Source: Pedosphaera sp. (GTDB taxonomy: Bacteria; Verrucomicrobiota; Verrucomicrobiia; Limisphaerales; UBA1096). From it: a stretch of DNA of 46,740 nucleotides. A program made the position numbers and the translations under genes. Below are positions 32,418-40,955 of this stretch, piece after piece. Where the stretch lies: NCBI GenBank assembly GCA_022451065.1, contig JAKUOU010000029.1, positions 1 to 46,740 on the forward strand. The letters run 5' to 3'. The first letter of the stretch is position 1. Each line of letters opens with the position of its first letter. The notes beneath the pieces were generated by a model. It had not been told where the DNA came from. It did not search any database and saw only the letters and a list, made by a program, of their open reading frames with translations.

Positions 32418-34322
32418 TCAAGGTGCATCTGGTGAACCCGGTTGGAGCGACAATTCAACGACGGCATACACGAGGAACTCCGGCATGATGAATTGCACCA
32501 CTCCTGTTTCTCGGACATCACAGACCACCTCAACAGGATTCTTTTTTTCCGGAGTGAAAAAACGCACGCCCTTTAGCTTGTTGCCAGCGGGGATGGGCAC
32601 CGTGCATCGAAACCCACCCACGCTGATCGGTTTTTCGTCCTGAATTCCACCACCCGGGCTTTTGGCTTGGGAAGGTTCCGTCCTGTTGTAGTTGACAAAA
32701 TGTAAATGCAACGCATCACCGGTGGCAGGACGGCTGGCGGAGACTCGGACGGTGGGCGGCGCGGAGAATTTCGTCTGCCCTTCCTGCGCGCCATCGCCCG
32801 CTTGATACACCTTTGAGTAACCCGAAAGCCGGTCGGCCTTGGCCAGATCGTCCGGCAGAATATCAAACAAAACATGCCGATCAAGTAGTGCCCGACCGGT
32901 TTGGCGAAAGGCCTCAACCAACCCAACATCACCGGCATGAACCGACTTGCGGGGGAAAAGCAGGACGGCCTCCGCATGCGGTCTGTTTCGTCGATAAATG
33001 GCATCATGACGTCGAATAAACCGATAATACTGAGTGACGACTTCTCGTGCCACGGGATCGGTAAAGCGAGTGTAAAAACCCATCGGCGCGCCTCCGTTGG
33101 CTGCCAACTCGGCGATGGCTACCCGTGTGCGGGTGCTCTCATATTTCCCCAGCGTGTAGGGCTTGTCACCCGATGCACCCCTGATGTAGCGCGCCTGCAG
33201 TGTCCCTTCACCAAGGTCATTGTTTTTCAGGTCGGTATAATTTGCCGAGCCACCGGTGCTGTACCAAAGATAATCCTCATTCTTTGCCCAGAGCCCGGCC
33301 GGCAAAAGGCAGCGTTCGTCTCCATTGATCTGACCGAAATTTCCAAGATGATTCCACTGGCCAACGATCAGCCCCGGCTTCAGCGAGCGGCCGTATCTGA
33401 CGAACACTTCGTCAAAACAATCCTTGGTGGCGATCTGTGAGAAGCGCAATTGTTCGCGCTTGAAGGGGGTGCTGTTTTCCGGATCATGCCACGATCCAAT
33501 CTCGGTAAACTTGTGCGCGGCAAGGCCAGTGATCCCGAACTGGTTCTTTAACTTTGCCGCATCAAAACGATCATCCAAATAATCACGAAACGCGGACTGA
33601 CAATGATCGCAAAGACAGTTGTGACGATAAAAGTAATTGATTATGAACCCATCCAAGCCTTGGCCTATGCCTTGCCGGACCCAGGCCTTAAGCACCGTAC
33701 GCCAATGGGGATTGTTCAGGCAGGCCCAGTATTCCTTCATGCCACCGATGGAGTAGCTGTTATTCCGGATTGGTGAGCCATCGGCATTTTTTTCAAGTAG
33801 ATCCAGTGGATCATCGACAGGCCTCGGACCAAGCGCTTGCTCGTCCCAAAGTTCGCGGTAAAACTTAAAGAAGCCCCGTGGTCCCTCATCGCTCTCGGGG
33901 TCGCCCACCAGAAACTCGATGTTGAAATGACCGACTACCAGCGTGTCGAACAAATGCAACTTTTGGTTTAACTGACTCAACCAGTCTCGGTTTTGCCCAA
34001 GGCCAATCCTCGGAAAATGCGCCGGATAACCGGCACCGTGTTTCGTGTGCGCCAAGCTCCAGTAGTGCGCTCCGTAAAAACCAACCTGAACCAACTCCGG
34101 CCTAGCCTCCTCCACAAACGGCAGGTAATCCTCGTGGGCATAGTTTGCCCAATGGGCAATCATGGTCGTGAACTCAAGCGGCTGCTCCCTCTCGGCACCC
34201 TTTACCACGATGGCGGCGACAATCAGGCCAAGCATGGCCGAAACACCACTCCGGCCGAAATCATAGCCAAGCTGACTACTCCCCCTCGATTCCGGGATAA
34301 ACGATCGCCTTAATCGTTTCAT
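32418..34322 (-). CDS. GH42-like TIM-barrel protein, putative secreted glycosidase
   Basis: The 634-residue protein has a hydrophobic segment at about residues 27-43 that can serve as a signal, then a TIM-barrel-like region. QGIGQGLDGFIINYFYRHNC with LCDHCQSAFRDYLDDRF following (Cys236, Cys238, Cys241) matches the zinc-cysteine cluster and helix seen in GH42-type beta-galactosidases and related families. The segment around YTLGKYESTRTRVAIAELAANGG and VLLFPRKSVHAGD resembles the barrel end and the trimerisation domain. A beta domain closes the protein. Catalytic glutamates could not be fixed by eye. Start is the ATG at 34320-34322. It is probably monocistronic, divergent from the esterase. Confidence 0.6.
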   Translation of the reverse strand: MKRLRRSFIPESRGSSQLGYDFGRSGVSAMLGLIVAAIVVKGAEREQPLEFTTMIAHWANYAHEDYLPFVEEARPELVQVGFYGAHYWSLAHTKHGAGYPAHFPRIGLGQNRDWLSQLNQKLHLFDTLVVGHFNIEFLVGDPESDEGPRGFFKFYRELWDEQALGPRPVDDPLDLLEKNADGSPIRNNSYSIGGMKEYWACLNNPHWRTVLKAWVRQGIGQGLDGFIINYFYRHNCLCDHCQSAFRDYLDDRFDAAKLKNQFGITGLAAHKFTEIGSWHDPENSTPFKREQLRFSQIATKDCFDEVFVRYGRSLKPGLIVGQWNHLGNFGQINGDERCLLPAGLWAKNEDYLWYSTGGSANYTDLKNNDLGEGTLQARYIRGASGDKPYTLGKYESTRTRVAIAELAANGGAPMGFYTRFTDPVAREVVTQYYRFIRRHDAIYRRNRPHAEAVLLFPRKSVHAGDVGLVEAFRQTGRALLDRHVLFDILPDDLAKADRLSGYSKVYQAGDGAQEGQTKFSAPPTVRVSASRPATGDALHLHFVNYNRTEPSQAKSPGGGIQDEKPISVGGFRCTVPIPAGNKLKGVRFFTPEKKNPVEVVCDVRETGVVQFIMPEFLVYAVVELSLQPGSPDAP

Positions 34323-34458
34323 TGCAAAGTGTGCGTGACCATTCTTCCAATCACTTGACCAAACTACTGTGGCAGGGTTTATGTCCGTTTCTGCTAGTTC
34401 GATGATCCGCGAAAAGGATTCGTAATTACATCTAACTGGTCAAGTTTTACATATCTAA

Positions 34459-34472
34459 CGCTTGGCCAAGCG
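34459..34472. repeat. Iterated 14-mer, perfect palindrome
   Basis: Exact CGCTTGGCCAAGCG in the 202-base gap between divergent genes, 53 bases before the esterase start. A half-matching ACTTGACCAAAC lies at about 34352-34363. Confidence 0.85.
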
Positions 34473-34524
34473 GGGGCTTTTCACACTGGGTTTGTGGACG
34501 TATTCTCCGGCTCGTTCGTTTCAC

Positions 34525-35400
34525 ATGAAAGCTTTTACGACTTCGATAATGGCGCTGGCTTTGTTTGCCGATGCGTCCGCTCAAGACAAGGAACAGCCGC
34601 TTTGGCCAAATGGCACCCCGGGAGCCAAGGGCGACTTACCACGGGACATCCCAACACTGACACCGTTCCTCGCCCCGGCCGGTAACAACTCCGGTTCAGC
34701 CATTGTCATCTGCCCCGGCGGCGGCTACGGCGGACTCGCTTCACACGAGGGCGCGACATACGCGCAGTTCCTGCAACAGCACGGCATCAATGGGTTCGTT
34801 CTCAAGTATCGGCTTGGCTCGGCCGGCTATCGGCACCCGATCATGCTAGGTGATGCAGCCCGCGCCCTGCGAACCGTCCGTGCAAACGCGAAGCAGTGGA
34901 AAATCGATCCAGACAAAATCGGGATCATGGGTTCCTCCGCCGGAGGTCACCTGGCCTCAACGCTGCTGACACACTTCGACGCCGGCAACCCGCAGGCCAG
35001 CGACCCGATCGATCGCATCAGTTCCCGCCCAAGCCTGGGCGTTCTCTGCTACCCGGTGATCACACTGGGAGAATTCACTCATCGCGGTTCAAAACGCAAT
35101 CTGCTCGGCGACAAGCCAGCAGCTGAACTGGTCGAGTTGCTCTCCAATGAAAAACAAGTGACTGGAAACACGCCGCCGACCTTTCTGTGGCACACGGTTC
35201 AGGACAAGGCTGTGCCAGTGGAGAACAGCCTGCAGTTTGCAACCGCGCTGCGTAAAGCCGGCGTGCCGTTTGCGCTGCACGTTTATCAAAAGGGCCGCCA
35301 CGGCATTGGCCTGGCCGACAAGCCGCCGTTCAAAAATATCCATCCCTGGGCCAAGGATCTGGTTTTCTGGCTGAAGGCGCAGGGATTTATCGTCGAATAA
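34525..35400 (+). CDS. Secreted alpha/beta hydrolase (esterase, BD-FAE/acetyl-esterase-like)
   Basis: The ATG at 34525 gives 291 residues with a short signal peptide (MKAFTTSIMALALFADASAQ). An upstream TTG at 34462 lies inside the iterated palindrome and is not a likely start. The oxyanion-hole motif PGGGYGG is at residues 64-70 and the nucleophile elbow GSSAGG at 136-141 (Ser138). The acid and base are probably the Asp in HTVQDKAVPVENS and the His in KGRHGIGLA. Relatives remove acetyl or other ester groups from plant and algal polysaccharides. This fits the carbohydrate theme. The product is extracytoplasmic. Confidence 0.88.
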   Translation: MKAFTTSIMALALFADASAQDKEQPLWPNGTPGAKGDLPRDIPTLTPFLAPAGNNSGSAIVICPGGGYGGLASHEGATYAQFLQQHGINGFVLKYRLGSAGYRHPIMLGDAARALRTVRANAKQWKIDPDKIGIMGSSAGGHLASTLLTHFDAGNPQASDPIDRISSRPSLGVLCYPVITLGEFTHRGSKRNLLGDKPAAELVELLSNEKQVTGNTPPTFLWHTVQDKAVPVENSLQFATALRKAGVPFALHVYQKGRHGIGLADKPPFKNIHPWAKDLVFWLKAQGFIVE

Positions 35401-35404
35401 TCGG

Positions 35405-35418
35405 CGCTTGGCCAAGCG
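35405..35418. repeat. Iterated 14-mer, perfect palindrome
   Basis: Exact CGCTTGGCCAAGCG, 4 bases after the esterase stop codon, overlapping a second partial copy (GCGCTTGGCC) that follows at once. It could fold as a hairpin but has no T-run. Confidence 0.85.
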
Positions 35419-35451
35419 CTTGGCCTTGCTGTACGCTGCCCTGCCCTGAAA

Positions 35452-36600
35452 ATGGAATTAAGTAACGACGAAATCCGCCGCTACTCCCGCCACCTCATCT
35501 TACCAGAGGTCGGCATGGCCGGCCAAAAGAAGCTCAAGAGCGCCAGCGTGCTGTGCATCGGTACCGGCGGACTGGGTTCGCCGATCAGCATGTACCTCGC
35601 CGCCGCCGGCATCGGCCGGATCGGTCTGGTGGACTTTGACGTGGTGGACTTCTCAAACCTGCAGCGGCAGATCGCCCACGGCACGGAGGATGTCGACCGC
35701 TCAAAGGTCGAGTCCGCCACGGAGACGATCAACAGCATCAACCCGAACGTAATCGTGGACAAGCACGAGGCCGCGTTCACCAGCGAGAACGCGATGGACC
35801 TTGTCGCCGACTACGACATCGTGGTGGACGGCACCGACAACTTCCCTACGCGTTACCTCACTAACGACGCCTGCGTGCTGCAGGGCAAGCCGAACGTGTA
35901 CGGCTCAATCTTCCGGTTCGACGGCCAGGCGAGCGTGTTTGCGCCGAGCCTCGGCGGCCCGTGCTATCGCTGCCTCTACCCCGAGCCGCCGCCGCCGGGC
36001 ATGGTTCCAAGCTGTGCCGAGGGCGGTGTACTGGGCGTACTGCCCGGTATCGTCGGATGCATCCAGGCCACGGAGATCATCAAGCTCGCTTTGAACGAAG
36101 GCTCCTCGCTGGTAGGCCGCCTGCTGATTTTTAACGCTCTGGAGATGGAGTTCCGGGAGGTCAAGCTGCGCCGCGACCCGAAGTGCCCGATGTGCGGGGA
36201 CGATCCTAGTATCAAGGAGCTGATCGACTACAACCAATTCTGCGGTATTCCAGATCAACCGGAGGAACCGGAGGAAAACCCGGACGAGGTCGATGTGCAG
36301 GAAATGAAACGTGCGCTAGACAACACTGACCTTGGCATTATCGTAGTCGATGTGCGCGAGCAGGACGAGTTCGAGATCGCGAAGGTCGAGGGCACGACAC
36401 TCATGCCGCTCAGCCAGATTGAGCAGCGCTTCACCGAGCTGGATCCAAACCAGACAATCTATCTGCACTGCAAGGCTGGAGTACGCTCTCTTAAGGCGCT
36501 TGGCTTCCTGCGTGAGCATGGTTTCAAGTACCTCAAAAGCGTCAAAGGCGGCATCACCGCCTGGTCCGAGGAGATCGATCCGAACATCCCAACATACTGA
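35452..36600 (+). CDS. moeB: E1-like adenylyltransferase with C-terminal rhodanese domain (MoeB/MoeZ type)
   Basis: The 382-residue protein adenylates the C-terminus of a ubiquitin-like sulfur carrier (MoaD or ThiS type) and then transfers sulfur to it through its rhodanese domain. The E1 half has RYSRHLILPEVG, the ATP loop GTGGLGSP (residues 37-44), FSNLQRQ, zinc cysteines 171, 174, 245 and 248, and catalytic Cys188 in CAEGGVLGVLPG. The rhodanese half (about 280-382) ends with active-site Cys340 in HCKAGVRS. No moaD, thiS or cysteine desulfurase gene is in the window. The gene is convergent with hflX; only 3 bases separate the two stops and no terminator is visible. Confidence 0.92.
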   Translation: MELSNDEIRRYSRHLILPEVGMAGQKKLKSASVLCIGTGGLGSPISMYLAAAGIGRIGLVDFDVVDFSNLQRQIAHGTEDVDRSKVESATETINSINPNVIVDKHEAAFTSENAMDLVADYDIVVDGTDNFPTRYLTNDACVLQGKPNVYGSIFRFDGQASVFAPSLGGPCYRCLYPEPPPPGMVPSCAEGGVLGVLPGIVGCIQATEIIKLALNEGSSLVGRLLIFNALEMEFREVKLRRDPKCPMCGDDPSIKELIDYNQFCGIPDQPEEPEENPDEVDVQEMKRALDNTDLGIIVVDVREQDEFEIAKVEGTTLMPLSQIEQRFTELDPNQTIYLHCKAGVRSLKALGFLREHGFKYLKSVKGGITAWSEEIDPNIPTY

Positions 36601-36603
36601 TGC

Positions 36604-37905
36604 TCACGCCTTGGCTAAGTCGTCCTCGCGGATGATGAACGGCTCGAATTGAGCTCTGTGGCTCGGCGGAATGAGCGCCTTGAATAAGGCCTCGGATGCA
36701 TCGTAATCACGTTCCAATACCTGCCCCACCTCATGCAGTTGGGCAATCACTTCCGGCTGCGAATGCGGGATGCTCAACTCGAGCATTTCGCGCACAGGAC
36801 GCAGCTGTTTGCCCAGTTCCGACATGAACGCGTCAAAACCCTCGCCGCTCCTGGCCGACACGACGATGGAGTTCGGGTATTGATCAGTGAAGCGCTTGGC
36901 CAAGCCGGGCGCAGTCACACGGTCGATCTTGTTGAAGACCATCAGCGTCGGCTTCTCGGCCACGTCTAGTTCATCGAGCACGACGTTTACCGCCTCGATT
37001 TGTTCCTGCGCCTGGGGCGAACTGATATCCACGACGTGCAGCAACAAATCCGCCTCGATGACTTCCTCGAGTGTCGCCTTGAACGCATCGACCAGATCGT
37101 GCGGCAGTTTACGGATGAACCCCACCGTGTCGGAAAGCAGCACATTCTGGTTTGTCGGCAGGCGCAGCCGTCGCGTCATTGGGTCAAGGGTCGCGAACAG
37201 TTTATCCTCTGTGAGCGTCGAGGCGCCAGTGATGGCATTAAAGAGCGTGGATTTGCCAGCGTTGGTGTAACCGACCAGAGAACCAAGTGGCCACTGGTTG
37301 CGCTTGCGGCCGGTTCGCTGGACGCTGCGATGGCGCATGACCAACTCAAGGTCGCGCTGAATCCTGTCGATGCGCTCTCGTACCTTACGACGATCAACCT
37401 CGAGCTGGCTTTCGCCCTCGCCACCGCGCATGCCGATGCCGCCCTTTTGCCGCGACAAATGAGTCCAGAACCGCGTCAACCTCGGTAGCAGATGGTTCAA
37501 CTGCGCCAGCTCCACCTGGAGCTTGCCCTCGCGCGTCCGGGCACGCTGGGAAAAGATATCGAGTATCAGCGCGGTACGGTCGAGAATCTTGCACTCAAAA
37601 ATCTTTTCAAGGTTACGGCCCTGCGCTGAGCTGAGCTCCTCGTCGAACACCACCGTATCCACCTTAGCCACGGTGCATTGCTCGGCAAATTCGCGCGCCT
37701 TGCCGGGACCGATGAACGTCGCGGCGTTGACCTTGTCGAGCCGCTGCGTGCCGCGCCCGGCAACCTCTCCCCCCGCTGTGCCAACAAGTTCCTCCAGCTC
37801 GTCGAGAGACCCATCGATGCACCATGCATCCTCGCCCTTGAGTTGCACCCCGATAATGAAGACCCGCTCGGTCTCCCGGTTGATGATATCGATCAGCCCC
37901 TTCAA
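36604..37905 (-). CDS. hflX: Ribosome-associated GTPase HflX
   Basis: The 433-residue protein has the HflX N-terminal domain (FIGPGKAREFA, VVFDEELSSAQGRNLEKI), the glycine-rich linker GGIGMRGGEGESQLEVDRR at about 155-173, and a GTPase domain with G1 GYTNAGKST (212-220), G3 DTVGF (259-263) and G4 NKID (about 325-328). HflX splits stalled or inactive ribosomes. The start is a TTG at 37903-37905, 4 bases after the stop of the upstream lipoprotein gene, which suggests coupled translation. The iterated motif appears once in the gene (36893-36906, one mismatch), read as Gly-Leu-Ala-Lys-Arg. Confidence 0.95.
   Translation of the reverse strand: MKGLIDIINRETERVFIIGVQLKGEDAWCIDGSLDELEELVGTAGGEVAGRGTQRLDKVNAATFIGPGKAREFAEQCTVAKVDTVVFDEELSSAQGRNLEKIFECKILDRTALILDIFSQRARTREGKLQVELAQLNHLLPRLTRFWTHLSRQKGGIGMRGGEGESQLEVDRRKVRERIDRIQRDLELVMRHRSVQRTGRKRNQWPLGSLVGYTNAGKSTLFNAITGASTLTEDKLFATLDPMTRRLRLPTNQNVLLSDTVGFIRKLPHDLVDAFKATLEEVIEADLLLHVVDISSPQAQEQIEAVNVVLDELDVAEKPTLMVFNKIDRVTAPGLAKRFTDQYPNSIVVSARSGEGFDAFMSELGKQLRPVREMLELSIPHSQPEVIAQLHEVGQVLERDYDASEALFKALIPPSHRAQFEPFIIREDDLAKA
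36893..36906. repeat. Iterated 14-mer, one mismatch
   Basis: CGCTTGGCCAAGCC inside hflX, one base off the symmetric consensus. Confidence 0.55.
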
Positions 37906-37909
37906 AACC

Positions 37910-38407
37910 CTATTTGGCCGTCAACTGGATCACACGAATGACATCGCCTGACCTGAGCTTCGCTCCGCCCAGTTTGATCAACTGCTGCCAGCCTATCTTG
38001 AGCACCTGGGACGGCCGGATGATTTCAAAAACCTTTAGGCGCGAATCTAGCTTCGACGTTGTCAACGCCGAATTCAGGCTCATGCCATCAACGAACGGAA
38101 TGGAGGAAACCAAGCCCGTGGTGGCATCCACGAATGTCACCGCGCCGGCCTTGGTCAAATCGAGCAGAGCCTGGCCGGAAGCTTTTCCCACCGATGCAGC
38201 CGCCTGGCCGCTGGCCTTGATCGTGGCCACGGCAATCTTACCGGTGGCTTTGCCGGCAATTTTTATCGTGCCGGTTGCGAGCGAAGTCACGCCGCTGGCC
38301 GTTTTCCTGGCGATTGTGCCGCAACCCGCAGCCAGTAGTACACACGCTAAAAGAGCGGCGACGGACAACAGGCGACCTCCTTGAGCGGGCGGCGTTCGTA
38401 ATATCAC
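37910..38407 (-). CDS. Small lipoprotein of unknown function
   Basis: A frame of 165 residues from a GTG at 38405-38407 encodes a hydrophobic leader ending in lipobox LAAGC (Cys29). Next comes a low-complexity stretch rich in Gly, Lys, Ala and Thr (TGTIKIAGKATGKIAVATIKASGQ in part), then a beta-rich tail ending RSGDVIRVIQLTAK. The frame is open to 38527, but that region overlaps the end of the upstream CxxCH gene and has no signal; a TTG at 38414-38416 is another possible start. I do not recognise the family. It lies between a CxxCH dehydrogenase and hflX on the same strand. Confidence 0.6.
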   Translation of the reverse strand: MILRTPPAQGGRLLSVAALLACVLLAAGCGTIARKTASGVTSLATGTIKIAGKATGKIAVATIKASGQAAASVGKASGQALLDLTKAGAVTFVDATTGLVSSIPFVDGMSLNSALTTSKLDSRLKVFEIIRPSQVLKIGWQQLIKLGGAKLRSGDVIRVIQLTAK

Positions 38408-38450
38408 TCGACGCAACGTAGCATGAACGGCCGACGCATCAAAAGCGGTT

Positions 38451-40955
38451 TCACTTGGCCGGGACAGCCTGAAGGACAGCCAACAAATCCAGAACATCCT
38501 CGCGCCTAAAACAGTTGAGCAAACCAACCGGCATGGGTGAGAAGCCCGAGTCCTTCCTGGTGGCGATGGCGCTCAACATAATTTCGCGGGTGTACGAGGG
38601 CTGATATGGGTTGGGAGCGACCAAGAGTGACTTGTCCTTCTCCGCCACCAAGCGGCCCTCGATCAAATCGCCCTGCTTGGTCGAGATCGCCACGTTGCGA
38701 TACTTGTCGTCGATCACCCTCGAGGGCTCAAGGATCGATTCCAGCATCGCCCTGGCATCGAACCGCGCCCCGATCGCCGTCAAGTCCGGCCCGACAAATA
38801 AACCCTCGCCGTCAAAATGGTGGCACGCGAGACAGGCCGCCGTCTTGAGCACCCGCCGGCCGTTGATCAGATTCCGCTTGGCTGAATCAACCCCGAGATC
38901 AGCGAAATCCGCCATCGTCCAGTTGTGCACCACCGTTCGCTCGGCCAAGCGCTCTGGCTCGGGTGCGACCGGTTTCGCTTCCCGCTCAAACAGCGCCACA
39001 AACGGTTCCCGCTCACCCGGCGGCACCGTGGCCAGTGCTTCGGCCACAATGTGCTTAAGGGAGAGTTCAACCTGTTGAACACCCCCGGCATTGGTCATCT
39101 TTTTCAACCAGGCGAAGTAGGCTCGACGATGGGCCTGGGTCCATCCACCGACGATGTGCCGCATGTGGAACAGGTAAAACATGCGCTCCTCTGGCGACTT
39201 TGAATCGACAACATAGTTCAACAGCCCAGGGATAATGCCGGGTGCCTCCAGGTAAATCAGCAGACGCGAAACCTCCATACGAAGCTCCGGTGATTCCTCC
39301 GAAGCAGCGACGATTTTTTTAATGATCGCTTCCCTGTCACCTGGCTGGCCCTCGCCCATTCGAGTGAAGCCAAGCTGATACGACCGCAACGCGACCAACT
39401 GCCACTGCGCCGGCAGGTTATCCCACGGCAAATCGTTGAGCCGCACGAAAAGTTGCGACTGCACCTTGGCATCCCCCACACGTGCCAAGGCCATGAGCGC
39501 GACGAGTGCCTTCTTCGTGTCCGACTCAGTAAGTGCGGGAAGTTGCCACAAATCGAGTGGTTGATTTTCGAGCGCAACACGGGCTGCATGACGCATCCAC
39601 GGGTCGTCTCTGCCGAGGTGCTCCCAAGCCAAGCCAACACCCTCAATTGAACGTTGGCTGTGATACTGCTCGAGCTTTCGACGTAGCGCGCGCGCGCGTT
39701 TGGCTTCATCGAGTCCTGCCTGATCAAGCACTTGACCAAGCGACGACGGCTCCGTCGTACCGACGTAGCGTACGCGGTACAGGCCAGACTTCGTGTGGCG
39801 ACCGCCGGTCACGAAATACATCGCGCCGTCCGGACCAAAGTCCATTCCGGTGACGTTGAGCGGGCGACCGGTGACGAACTCATCCGCTTGACCACGGTAG
39901 CTAACCCCTTCCGGAGTCAGATGGATGGCAAAGATTTTGCCGTACGCCCAGTCGAGAATGAACAACGCCTGGCGGTACGGTTCAGGGAAGTTGCTTTCAG
40001 TGCCGAACGCGATTGCCGTCGGTGAGCCAAGGCCGATGTCAGCATTGCTCGGGAGGCTGTCGGGAAAGTAGGCCGGCCATTTGTCGGTACCCTGCCGCCA
40101 ACCGTAGTCGCCGCCGGAGATGACGTGGTTGACGCGCGTCGGCCGATACCACGGCGAGCCTTCGTCCCACTCCATATCAGCATCATAGACAAACAGTTCG
40201 CCGTCCGAATGAAAGGCCAGGCCATACGGATTGCGAAAGCCGCCGGCAACCAGCTCCCAACGTTTGCCATCCCGATCCGTGCGGATGATGTGTCCCGCCG
40301 GCGGCTTAACTCCCTTATTGAATAGGACACGATTCCACTCGCACGGCAGCAGCTGATCGCTCGCGTAGTTGCGATAAGTGGATCCTGGACCCGGCTTAAA
40401 ATCCTCCGGCAAGAGAACATCATTGCCGTGTGTGAGGTAGATGAAACCGTTCGGACCAAGCGCGATGGAGTTGCGACCGTGGCCGACTCCACCACCGGTT
40501 TTGCGCAACAGCGTCACCTCGTTAAACTGGTCATCGCCAGTCGTATCGCGCAGTCGATAAAAGCCCTTCGAGTTGTTGGCGTTGGCGTACAGGCTGCCGT
40601 ACGCCCAGAGCAGCCCACGGCACTCGTTCAACTCGTCGTTGACAACCTCAACATGGGTGCGACCGAACTGCCACTTGGGCAACGTCAACCGGAGGATACC
40701 CGGCCCCTCACGGCCAATTAGCAGGCGGCCCTCGCCGTCAAACTCTAGGCTGACCCACGACCCCTCCTCACTAGTCGCCGTGCGGAGCAGATCCACCTCA
40801 AAGCCGGGGATCGCCGTGACATGCCTCACGGCGGTGGCCCGGCGGGTCTTGAGCGCCTCCTTCCACTGGTTGTAGTCAACCCCGCCCGGCCGCGAACGAC
40901 ACCCGACCAGCAAAACCGTCAACAGCACAGGAATGATGGCGGCATGTAGTCTCAC
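38451..40955 (-). CDS. PVC-type dehydrogenase: lipoprotein, propeller, HEAT region, cytochrome c
   Basis: The 834-residue protein starts with a lipoprotein signal (lipobox LVGC, Cys19). Then comes a six-bladed propeller of the sorbosone/glucose dehydrogenase type (GRLLIGREGPGILRLTL, NSIALGPNGFIYLTHGND, NPYGLAFHSDGELFVYDADM, VTGMDFGPDGAMYFVTGGRH). A helical HEAT-like region follows, then a C-terminal cytochrome c with CLACH at 708-712 and SILEPSRVIDDKYRNVAIST. This layout is the planctomycete/verrucomicrobial membrane-bound dehydrogenase family (TIGR02604 plus TIGR02603 type). It probably oxidises a sugar outside the cytoplasm and passes electrons to its own heme. The start GTG overlaps the stop TGA of the upstream oxidoreductase (GTGA), so translation is coupled. 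Confidence 0.88.
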   Translation of the reverse strand: MRLHAAIIPVLLTVLLVGCRSRPGGVDYNQWKEALKTRRATAVRHVTAIPGFEVDLLRTATSEEGSWVSLEFDGEGRLLIGREGPGILRLTLPKWQFGRTHVEVVNDELNECRGLLWAYGSLYANANNSKGFYRLRDTTGDDQFNEVTLLRKTGGGVGHGRNSIALGPNGFIYLTHGNDVLLPEDFKPGPGSTYRNYASDQLLPCEWNRVLFNKGVKPPAGHIIRTDRDGKRWELVAGGFRNPYGLAFHSDGELFVYDADMEWDEGSPWYRPTRVNHVISGGDYGWRQGTDKWPAYFPDSLPSNADIGLGSPTAIAFGTESNFPEPYRQALFILDWAYGKIFAIHLTPEGVSYRGQADEFVTGRPLNVTGMDFGPDGAMYFVTGGRHTKSGLYRVRYVGTTEPSSLGQVLDQAGLDEAKRARALRRKLEQYHSQRSIEGVGLAWEHLGRDDPWMRHAARVALENQPLDLWQLPALTESDTKKALVALMALARVGDAKVQSQLFVRLNDLPWDNLPAQWQLVALRSYQLGFTRMGEGQPGDREAIIKKIVAASEESPELRMEVSRLLIYLEAPGIIPGLLNYVVDSKSPEERMFYLFHMRHIVGGWTQAHRRAYFAWLKKMTNAGGVQQVELSLKHIVAEALATVPPGEREPFVALFEREAKPVAPEPERLAERTVVHNWTMADFADLGVDSAKRNLINGRRVLKTAACLACHHFDGEGLFVGPDLTAIGARFDARAMLESILEPSRVIDDKYRNVAISTKQGDLIEGRLVAEKDKSLLVAPNPYQPSYTREIMLSAIATRKDSGFSPMPVGLLNCFRREDVLDLLAVLQAVPAK
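39729..39742 (+). repeat. Iterated 14-mer, asymmetric form, one mismatch
   Basis: CACTTGACCAAGCG inside the CxxCH dehydrogenase gene, read on the minus strand as Ser-Leu-Gly-Gln-Val. A partial copy (CGCTTGACCACG) lies at 39885-39896 in the same orientation. Confidence 0.55.
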
